Of a stretch of DNA of 52,751 bases, positions 45,904-52,751 are shown one piece after another. The DNA lies in assembly GCF_009296165.1 (NCBI RefSeq), contig NZ_VUAZ01000075.1, positions 1 to 52,751 on the forward strand, given 5' to 3'. The position numbers were made by a program, and so were the translations under genes. Below the pieces are notes generated by a model. That model searched no databases, was not told the origin of the DNA, and saw nothing but the letters and a program-made list of their open reading frames with translations. The stretch comes from Pseudomonas kitaguniensis (GTDB lineage: Bacteria; Pseudomonadota; Gammaproteobacteria; Pseudomonadales; Pseudomonadaceae). Each line of letters starts with the position of its first letter. Position 1 is the first letter of the stretch.

Positions 45904-46301
45904 GCATATTTCTACCGCTTGACGACATTCAGGCGAGTTTTATCCCTCCTCAAAGCCCTTTCTTCTACGTTCTGATGCGCTTAGTTGGAAAAAAGCGCAA
46001 TTATTGCTTGACTTGAACGGCCTGAAACAGAAGAATCCAAAGTCCGCTGTATCGGGACTGCCAGAAGCAGGCCCGCTCAGCAGATCATGAGGCGCACATC
46101 CGCGCCGACCTGTAACACCCGCAACGCGTTACCTCGCGCTGGGTGGGAAAAGCCCGCAACACTTGGGACGATCCCAATACTTGCTCAGTCAGTGCTGACG
46201 TAGTCGGCGACCACCGTCGCTCATGCTCTGTTGAGAAGTAAACCTATTAAGACCCGTCGGTTTTTAACGGACGGTATTCTGGCGTTTTAGAGGTGAACAA
46301 C
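45904..46301 (+). promoter_or_regulatory. Long ilvI leader region
   Basis: About 400 bp without a convincing gene. A possible promoter is TTGACT (46008-46013) with AAGAAT 17 nt downstream, leaving a leader of over 250 nt. Just before ilvI a small hairpin CCGTC/GACGG spans about 46255-46275. Two short frames (45975-46016 and 46087-46203) lack ribosome-binding sites. A long leader fits leucine/Lrp- or attenuation-type control of ilvIH in other bacteria, but no mechanism can be assigned. Confidence 0.35.
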
Positions 46302-48026
46302 GTGGAGCTTTTATCTGGCGGTGAGATGCTCGTCCGCTTTTTGCGTGACGAAGGCGTCGACTATATCTACGGGTACCCAGGTGGTGCTCTGCTGCATGTT
46401 TACGACGCACTGTTCAAGGAACCGGCTGTTACCCACATCCTGGTTCGCCACGAACAGGCCGCAACCCATATGGCTGACGGTTACGCCCGTGCCACCGGTA
46501 AAGCCGGTGTGGTACTGGTAACGTCCGGCCCTGGCGCAACCAATGCCATTACCGGCATCGCGACTGCGTATATGGACTCCATTCCGATGGTGATCATTTC
46601 CGGCCAAGTGGCAAGTACCATGGTCGGTACCGACGCGTTCCAGGAAACCGACATGATCGGTATCTCCCGGCCGATCGTGAAACACAGCTTCATGATCAAG
46701 CATGCGTCGGAAATCCCGGAAGTCATGAAAAAGGCGTTCTATCTCGCGCAGTCCGGTCGCCCGGGCCCCGTCGTCGTAGACATCCCGAAAGACATGACCA
46801 ACCCGGCTGAAAAATTCGAATACATCTTCCCGAAGAAAGCCAAGCTGCGTTCCTACAGCCCGGCCGTTCGTGGGCACTCGGGGCAAATCCGCAAGGCGGC
46901 AGAAATGCTTCTGGCGGCCAAGCGCCCAGTGCTGTACTCGGGCGGTGGGGTGATTCTGGGGGGCGGTTCCGCGCCGCTGACCGAATTGGCCAAACTGCTT
47001 AACCTGCCGGTCACCAACACCTTGATGGGCCTCGGCGCATTCCCGGGCACGGATCGTCAGTTCGTCGGCATGCTTGGCATGCACGGCAGCTACACTGCCA
47101 ACCTGGCCATGCACCACGCTGACGTGATCCTGGCCGTGGGCGCGCGTTTTGATGACCGTGTGATCAACGGCGCGAGCAAGTTCTGCCCGAATGCCAAGAT
47201 CATCCACATCGACATCGACCCGGCGTCCATCTCCAAGACCATCAAGGCCGACGTGCCGATTGTTGGGCCAGTGGAGAGCGTGCTGACCGAAATGGTCGCT
47301 GCACTCAAGGACATCGGCGAGGCGCCGAACAAGGAATCCGTTGCCAGTTGGTGGAAGCAGATCGACGAATGGCGCGGTGACCGTGGCCTGTTCCCTTACG
47401 ACAAGGGCGACGGCAGCATCATCAAGCCACAAACCGTGATCGAGACCCTGTGCGAAGTGACCAAGGGCGACGCCTTTGTGACCTCCGACGTGGGCCAGCA
47501 CCAGATGTTCGCCGCGCAGTACTACAGGTTCGACAAACCTAACCGCTGGATCAACTCCGGCGGCCTGGGCACGATGGGCTTTGGTTTCCCTGCGGCCATG
47601 GGTGTGAAGCTGAACTTCCCCGACAACGACGTTGCGTGCGTGACCGGCGAAGGCAGCATCCAGATGAACATCCAGGAACTGTCGACGTGCTTGCAGTACG
47701 GTCTTCCGGTGAAGATCGTCTGCTTGAACAACGGCGTGTTGGGCATGGTTCGCCAGTGGCAGGACATGAGCTACGGTAGCCGTCACTCCCATTCCTATAT
47801 GGAGTCGCTGCCGGATTTCGTCAAATTGGTTGAAGCCTATGGCCACGTCGGCATGCGTATCACTGATTTGAAAGATCTGAAGCCGAAGATGGAAGAGGCG
47901 TTCGCCATGAAGGACCGCCTGGTGTTCCTGGATATTCAGGTAGATACCAGCGAGCACGTCTACCCGATGCAGATCAAAGACGGCTCTATGCGCGACATGT
48001 GGCTGAACAAGACGGAGCGTACTTAA
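46302..48026 (+). CDS. ilvI: Acetolactate synthase, large catalytic subunit
   Basis: ThDP- and FAD-dependent enzyme making 2-acetolactate or 2-aceto-2-hydroxybutyrate, the first common step to valine, leucine and isoleucine. The 574 residues contain the N-terminal pyrimidine-binding domain ([15 protein letters not shown] and [16 protein letters not shown] with catalytic Glu), the FAD domain and the ThDP domain with [15 protein letters not shown] and [13 protein letters not shown] chose GTG 46302 (VELLSGGEM) because the AGAGG ribosome-binding site ends at 46293, 8 nt upstream; a GTG at 46293 would overlap that site. The small subunit ilvH follows after 2 bp. Confidence 0.96.
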   Translation: MELLSGGEMLVRFLRDEGVDYIYGYPGGALLHVYDALFKEPAVTHILVRHEQAATHMADGYARATGKAGVVLVTSGPGATNAITGIATAYMDSIPMVIISGQVASTMVGTDAFQETDMIGISRPIVKHSFMIKHASEIPEVMKKAFYLAQSGRPGPVVVDIPKDMTNPAEKFEYIFPKKAKLRSYSPAVRGHSGQIRKAAEMLLAAKRPVLYSGGGVILGGGSAPLTELAKLLNLPVTNTLMGLGAFPGTDRQFVGMLGMHGSYTANLAMHHADVILAVGARFDDRVINGASKFCPNAKIIHIDIDPASISKTIKADVPIVGPVESVLTEMVAALKDIGEAPNKESVASWWKQIDEWRGDRGLFPYDKGDGSIIKPQTVIETLCEVTKGDAFVTSDVGQHQMFAAQYYRFDKPNRWINSGGLGTMGFGFPAAMGVKLNFPDNDVACVTGEGSIQMNIQELSTCLQYGLPVKIVCLNNGVLGMVRQWQDMSYGSRHSHSYMESLPDFVKLVEAYGHVGMRITDLKDLKPKMEEAFAMKDRLVFLDIQVDTSEHVYPMQIKDGSMRDMWLNKTERT

Positions 48027-48028
48027 TC

Positions 48029-48520
48029 ATGCGGCACATTATCTCCCTGCTTCTGGAGAACGAACCCGGCGCTCTGTCTCGTGTTGTCGGCCTGTTTTCG
48101 CAACGCAACTACAACATCGAAAGCCTGACCGTGGCCCCGACCGAAGACCCGACCTTGTCGCGCCTGACGCTGACCACCGTGGGTCATGATGAGGTGATCG
48201 AGCAGATCACCAAGAACCTCAACAAGCTGATCGAAGTGGTCAAGCTGGTCGACCTGTCGGAAAGTGCTCACATCGAGCGCGAGCTGATGTTGGTCAAGGT
48301 TAAAGCCACAGGCGCCCAGCGTGCCGAGATCAAACGCACTACCGATATTTATCGCGGGCAGATCGTCGATGTGAGCGCCAGCGTTTATACCGTTCAACTG
48401 ACCGGTACAAGCGACAAGCTGGACAGCTTCATCCAGTCGATCGGGACGGCCTCGATTCTGGAAACTGTACGCAGTGGTGTCACCGGGATTGCCCGTGGCG
48501 ACAAAGTACTCAGCATCTAA
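48029..48520 (+). CDS. ilvH: Acetolactate synthase, small regulatory subunit
   Basis: A 163-residue subunit that stimulates IlvI and confers valine feedback inhibition. It begins RHIISLLLENEPGALSRVVG, a classic ACT domain (about 1-75), with NYNIESLTVAPTEDPTLSRLT, and has a C-terminal dimer domain (about 80-163). ATG at 48029 is 2 bp after the ilvI stop; the frame open to 47999 would extend back into ilvI without conservation. ilvC follows 47 bp downstream. Confidence 0.97.
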   Translation: MRHIISLLLENEPGALSRVVGLFSQRNYNIESLTVAPTEDPTLSRLTLTTVGHDEVIEQITKNLNKLIEVVKLVDLSESAHIERELMLVKVKATGAQRAEIKRTTDIYRGQIVDVSASVYTVQLTGTSDKLDSFIQSIGTASILETVRSGVTGIARGDKVLSI

Positions 48521-48558
48521 CCCAAATTAGTGAATGGCCTTACGGCCTGGATATATAG

Positions 48559-49584
<1,026 letters not shown>

Positions 49585-49603
49585 GTCGTACGCATCAACG
49601 GAA

Positions 49604-49627
49604 AACGCGGCTTAGGCCGCGTTTTTT
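49604..49627 (+). terminator. Terminator of ilvIHC
   Basis: Stem AACGCGGC/GCCGCGTT with a TTAG loop followed by six T, 20 bp after the ilvC stop. Confidence 0.92.
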
Positions 49628-49729
49628 CGTTTGAGAGGCGGGTTCTGGTATAAAGCTGCATCGTTTGCGGGCGAACACGCGTCGCAAGTATCTGTCGAAT
49701 TTTTTTCACACCGTTGCAAGGTAAAGTCC

Positions 49730-50587
49730 ATGACCGAACGTCCCGAAGAGCCACGCCAGGCTTATGACGCCGAAAGCCTGCTGCCGATCGATGAACATGT
49801 CGAAGACGGGCATGACGCGGAAGGCCGCAAGGTCCGGCATCGTGGCATCTATCTTCTGCCCAACCTGTTCACTACCGCGAACCTGTTTGCCGGCTTCTAC
49901 TCCATCATTAACTCCATGAGCGCTCAAAGCGCTTTGGCGGCGGGAGATGCGGTCAGCGCAAGCAAGTATTTCGGGTTTGCCGCCATCGCAATTTTCGTCG
50001 CCATGGTGCTCGACGGCCTTGATGGCCGTGTGGCACGTATGACCAATACCCAAAGTGCCTTCGGTGCCGAGTACGACTCCTTGTCGGACATGGTTGCCTT
50101 TGGTGTCGCACCCGCATTGCTGGCCTTCGCCTGGGCGCTGGGGGATATGGGCAAAGTCGGCTGGATGGTCGCCTTCATCTATGTCGCGGGCGCCGCGTTG
50201 CGCCTGGCGCGCTTCAATACCCAGGTTGGTACTGCCGACAAGCGTTATTTCATTGGTCTTGCCAGCCCGGCTGCTGCGGGAGTGGTGGCGGGTATCGTGT
50301 GGGCCTTCAGTGACTACGGCATCCAGGGTTCGAAGATGTCATTCCTGGTGGCCTTGATGGTTGCGGCGGCCGGTATGCTGATGGTCAGTAATATCAAGTA
50401 CAACAGTTTCAAGGAGTTAGACCTCAAGGGGCGCGTGCCTTTTGTGGCGATCCTGGTAGTGGTGCTGGTGTTCGCGGTCGTGTTCAGTGACCCGCCGCGT
50501 ATTTTGCTGCTGGCTTTCCTGGTCTACGCCGCGTCTGGGCCGGTTCAGTACTTGCTGCATCTGCGCCGGGACAAAACATTGCCTTAA
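49730..50587 (+). CDS. pssA: CDP-diacylglycerol-serine O-phosphatidyltransferase
   Basis: Makes phosphatidylserine, the precursor of phosphatidylethanolamine. The 285-residue integral membrane protein has a 40-residue acidic soluble N-terminus, about 7-8 helices, and the CDP-alcohol phosphotransferase signature DGLDGRVARMTNTQSAFGAEYDSLSD in two parts (DG-x-DG-R-V-A-R about 90-98, then G-x-x-x-D-S-x-S-D about 107-115). This is the type II PssA of many proteobacteria and Bacillus, not the peripheral E. coli enzyme. ATG at 49730 (MTERPEEP) was chosen over an in-frame start 33 codons upstream. Confidence 0.93.
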   Translation: MTERPEEPRQAYDAESLLPIDEHVEDGHDAEGRKVRHRGIYLLPNLFTTANLFAGFYSIINSMSAQSALAAGDAVSASKYFGFAAIAIFVAMVLDGLDGRVARMTNTQSAFGAEYDSLSDMVAFGVAPALLAFAWALGDMGKVGWMVAFIYVAGAALRLARFNTQVGTADKRYFIGLASPAAAGVVAGIVWAFSDYGIQGSKMSFLVALMVAAAGMLMVSNIKYNSFKELDLKGRVPFVAILVVVLVFAVVFSDPPRILLLAFLVYAASGPVQYLLHLRRDKTLP

Positions 50588-50650
50588 TGTAATTTCGTCC
50601 ATACTCCGCAGTCTATTGGTGCATCAGTCCTCCAATGCTGCGGAGTTGCC

Positions 50651-51664
50651 ATGTTAATCAAAATCCCCAAAGCGTCCGATTGTCATGAATCGGATGTCAC
50701 GCCTGAATCTTTTTATCTCTCTCGACGTAGCCTGCTCGGCGGCGCACTTGCCGGTATTGCCGTCAGTGCCTTGCCACGCCTGGCCAGTGCTGACGATGCT
50801 GCACGTTATGCGGATGTCGAGCCGGGTAATGCGCCGAAATGGTTTACCGAAAAATTGCCGAGCACAAAATGGCAGGCGGTAACGGTGAAAGACGAGGCCA
50901 TTACTCCATTCAAGGACGCCACCCACTACAACAACTTCTATGAGTTCGGCACAGGCAAGGGCGACCCGGCGACGAATGCGGGTTCACTCAAAACCGAACC
51001 CTGGAGTGTTGTGATAGATGGCGAGGTGGGCAAACCTGGGCGTTACGCCCTGGAAGACTTCATGAAGCCTTATCAGTTGGAAGAACGGCTCTACCGCTTG
51101 CGCTGCGTTGAGGCGTGGTCAATGGTCATTCCCTGGATGGGTTTTCCGATTTCTGCCTTGCTCAAGCAGGTTGAGCCGACCTCCAAAGCCAAGTACATCC
51201 GATTTGAAACCCTTCAGGACCCTAAAACCATGCCGGGGCAGCGCTCCAGCTTTGGCTTGATTGACTGGCCCTATATAGAAGGGTTGCGTCTTGATGAGGC
51301 GATGAATCCTTTGGCGATCCTGGCTGTCGGCATGTACGGGCGCGAGCTGCCTAACCAGAATGGCGCGCCTTTGCGTCTGGTGGTGCCGTGGAAATATGGT
51401 TTCAAGAGTGTGAAGTCGATTGTGCGCATCAGCCTTGTGAGCGAACAGCCGAAAACCACTTGGCAGAGCATTGCGGCGGATGAGTACGGGTTTTATGCGA
51501 ACGTAAACCCTACGGTTGATCACCCCCGCTGGACCCAAGCGCGGGAGCGTCGTCTGCCGAGTGGCCTGTTCAGCCCTAACGTGCGTGAGACGCAGATGTT
51601 CAATGGCTACTCGGATGAAGTCGCCTCTCTCTATACAGGCCTCGATCTGCGGAAGAATTACTGA
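50651..51664 (+). CDS. msrP: Periplasmic methionine-sulfoxide reductase, molybdopterin subunit MsrP (YedY)
   Basis: Repairs oxidised methionine in envelope proteins using electrons from MsrQ. The 337-residue sulfite-oxidase-family protein has a Tat signal with [12 protein letters not shown] (twin Arg at 25-26) and the molybdenum ligand Cys152 in [15 protein letters not shown], followed by [14 protein letters not shown] and [14 protein letters not shown] cofactor-binding segments. Length is normal. ATG at 50651. The stop shares one base with the msrQ ATG. Confidence 0.96.
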   Translation: MLIKIPKASDCHESDVTPESFYLSRRSLLGGALAGIAVSALPRLASADDAARYADVEPGNAPKWFTEKLPSTKWQAVTVKDEAITPFKDATHYNNFYEFGTGKGDPATNAGSLKTEPWSVVIDGEVGKPGRYALEDFMKPYQLEERLYRLRCVEAWSMVIPWMGFPISALLKQVEPTSKAKYIRFETLQDPKTMPGQRSSFGLIDWPYIEGLRLDEAMNPLAILAVGMYGRELPNQNGAPLRLVVPWKYGFKSVKSIVRISLVSEQPKTTWQSIAADEYGFYANVNPTVDHPRWTQARERRLPSGLFSPNVRETQMFNGYSDEVASLYTGLDLRKNY

Positions 51665-52284
51665 TGCGTTACCCGATTTGGCGGATTGGCGTCTTTATCG
51701 CAGTGGCAATATGGCCATGCTGGTGGCTCTATGAAGCGTGGAGTTCTGCCCTGGGGCCTGATCCGGGAAAAGTGCTGGTTGATCGGCTCGGCTTGGGCAC
51801 CTTGATTCTGCTGTTGATCACCTTGGGAATGACGCCGCTGCAAAAACTCAGCGGTTGGGCGGGGTGGATAGCGGTGCGCCGGCAATTGGGCCTGTGGTGT
51901 TTTGCCTATGCAGTGCTGCACTTGGCGGGTTATTGCGTGTTTGTCCTGGGGCTCGACTGGTCTCAGCTTGGGGTGGAGCTGCGCAAGCGGCCTTACATTA
52001 TTGTGGGGGCGTTAGGTTTCCTGTCGCTGTTGGTGCTGGCGGTAACGTCTAATCGCTATAGTCAGCGGCGCCTGGGCAGCCGTTGGAAGAAGCTGCACCG
52101 CCTTATCTATGTGATTCTTGGGCTGGGTTTGCTGCATATGCTGTGGATCGTGCGGGCCGACCTTAAAGAGTGGGCTATCTATGCATCTATAGGTGCGCTG
52201 CTTCTGGTGCTGCGGCTGCCTCCGGTTATGCGTCGAATCCCGCGCCTTATTGCTAAAAAACCACCTTCTGCAACAAAAGCGTAA
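51664..52284 (+). CDS. msrQ: MsrP haem-binding membrane subunit MsrQ (YedZ)
   Basis: A 206-residue membrane protein of the ferric-reductase-like family with six helices; it passes electrons from the quinone pool or flavin to MsrP. Candidate haem ligands lie in [11 protein letters not shown] (His about residue 88), [18 protein letters not shown] (His about 148 and 161). It begins [18 protein letters not shown]. Overlaps msrP by 1 bp, forming the msrPQ operon. The next feature downstream is the rRNA promoter region, beginning within about 10 bp of the stop. Confidence 0.95.
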   Translation: MRYPIWRIGVFIAVAIWPCWWLYEAWSSALGPDPGKVLVDRLGLGTLILLLITLGMTPLQKLSGWAGWIAVRRQLGLWCFAYAVLHLAGYCVFVLGLDWSQLGVELRKRPYIIVGALGFLSLLVLAVTSNRYSQRRLGSRWKKLHRLIYVILGLGLLHMLWIVRADLKEWAIYASIGALLLVLRLPPVMRRIPRLIAKKPPSATKA

Positions 52285-52291
52285 TTAGTGC

Positions 52292-52319
52292 TTGACGGCA
52301 GATTCTGGAAGTCTATAAT
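52292..52319 (+). promoter_or_regulatory. rRNA operon promoter 1 (most upstream)
   Basis: TTGACG (52292-52297), 16-nt spacer, perfect TATAAT (52314-52319), then a GC-containing discriminator TCGCCCC. It is 7 bp after the msrQ stop. Confidence 0.75.
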
Positions 52320-52494
52320 TCGCCCCACTTCCGGCGCAGTCGAAACGGAAAACTCCTTGGTAAACAAAGAGTTATGCGAGATTCGACAGCGAGTTGCTTC
52401 AGTTCATCGAAGCCCAGAAGGAGTTGGTAGAGCGGCGTTGTTTGGCTCTATTAACGTTTCGATCTTCTCGGTCGAAAGCGGAGAAAAAGAGGTG

Positions 52495-52522
52495 TTGACA
52501 GCAGCGTGTAACGCTGTAGAAT
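52495..52522 (+). promoter_or_regulatory. rRNA operon promoter 2
   Basis: Perfect -35 TTGACA (52495-52500), 16-nt spacer and -10 TAGAAT (52517-52522), followed by TCGCCTCCCG, the GC-rich discriminator expected of stringently controlled rRNA promoters (DksA, a partner in that control, is encoded at 33.8 kb). Confidence 0.88.
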
Positions 52523-52604
52523 TCGCCTCCCGCTAACGAGAGATCGGAAGCGCAAGTGGTTGAAGTTGTTGAAGAATTCTTCGAAAACTTCTGAAAATAA
52601 TCAC

Positions 52605-52632
52605 TTGACAGCAAATGAGGCTGCTGTAGAAT
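52605..52632 (+). promoter_or_regulatory. rRNA operon promoter 3 (proximal)
   Basis: TTGACA (52605-52610), 16-nt spacer, TAGAAT (52627-52632) and GCGCGCCTCGG discriminator, very similar to promoter 2 and 110 bp downstream of it. Confidence 0.9.
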
Positions 52633-52668
52633 GCGCGCCTCGGTTGAGACGAAAGATCTTAACCAACC

Positions 52669-52680
52669 GCTCTTTAACAA
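52669..52680 (+). promoter_or_regulatory. boxA antitermination element of the rRNA leader
   Basis: GCTCTTTAACAA is the boxA sequence (consensus TGCTCTTTAACA) recognised by NusB/S10 in ribosomal antitermination. The leader continues to the window end (52751) with the GATTATCAGCATCACAAG stretch of Pseudomonas rrn leaders. The 16S gene is not in the window. Confidence 0.92.
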
Positions 52681-52751
52681 CTGAATCAAGCAATTCGTGT
52701 GGGTGCTTGTGGGGTCAGACTGATAGTCAAAAAGATTATCAGCATCACAAG

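Noticed and set aside
45975..46016. A 13-codon frame (MRLVGKKRNYCLT) in the ilvI leader.
   Set aside because: No ribosome-binding site, not rich in regulatory amino acids, and it overlaps the putative -35 element.
46087..46203. A 38-codon frame upstream of ilvI as an attenuator leader peptide.
   Set aside because: No Shine-Dalgarno sequence, Ile/Leu/Val codons are scattered among others, and I could not identify a terminator following it.

Overview
The window is chromosomal DNA of a Pseudomonas, most likely of the P. fluorescens group. The evidence is gene order (rlmE-ftsH-folP-glmM-tpiA-secG-tRNAs-rimP-nusA-infB-rbfA-truB-rpsO-pnp, then pgi-panCB-folK-pcnB-crcZ-cbrBAX-gluQ-dksA, then hmuTUV-prrF, mrcB-lpoP and ilvIHC-pssA), the GC-rich codon use, the CbrA/CbrB/CrcZ carbon-control module, a PrrF-type iron sRNA and fluorescens-type REP sequences. 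It is almost entirely core genome. I see no prophage, integron, IS element, CRISPR array or defence island.

Layout. 1-17.1 kb (mostly +): a DUF4149 membrane protein and yhbY, then the large housekeeping cluster for rRNA methylation, membrane proteolysis, folate, cell-wall precursor, glycolysis and protein export, followed by tRNA-Leu(GAG), initiator tRNA, rimP-nusA-infB-rbfA-truB-rpsO-pnp and a two-BON-domain periplasmic protein behind a good sigma-54 promoter. 17.3-34.3 kb (mostly -): a DUF748/AsmA-like protein, an rRNA methyltransferase, a decayed acetyl-CoA synthetase remnant, pgi (frameshifted), panC, panB, folK, pcnB, the CrcZ sRNA, cbrB, cbrA, the small upstream ORF cbrX, gluQRS and dksA. 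34.6-40.7 kb: an aminotransferase and sfsA (frameshifted), a Rieske protein, the hmuTUV haem ABC importer, the Fur-controlled PrrF sRNA (convergent to hmuV), a TfoX-C protein and a pentapeptide-repeat protein. 40.8-52.3 kb: a kinase-like fusion protein (frameshifted), PBP1B (mrcB) with its lipoprotein activator lpoP (frameshifted), yqcC, ilvI-ilvH-ilvC, pssA and msrPQ. 52.3-52.75 kb: the promoter and leader region of a ribosomal RNA operon with three tandem promoters and a boxA; the 16S gene itself would begin just beyond the window.

Regulation that can be read directly. (1) CbrA/CbrB to CrcZ: a palindromic CbrB site, a perfect -24/-12 promoter and an RNA with at least six A-rich Hfq/Crc decoy motifs. 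(2) Fur to PrrF: a 19-bp Fur box lying over the -35/-10 region of the sRNA. (3) A second perfect -24/-12 promoter with a 12-bp perfect inverted repeat about 110 bp upstream, in front of the BON-domain gene; I do not know of a described regulator for this one.

Data quality. Four genes (pgi, sfsA, the kinase fusion, lpoP) are each broken by the loss of exactly one G on the coding strand, inside a GG or GGG run. Restoring one base gives full-length family-sized proteins with correct ends in every case. This pattern points to a systematic sequencing or assembly error more than to four independent pseudogenes. The acs remnant next to pgi is different: it is truly degraded and internally deleted.
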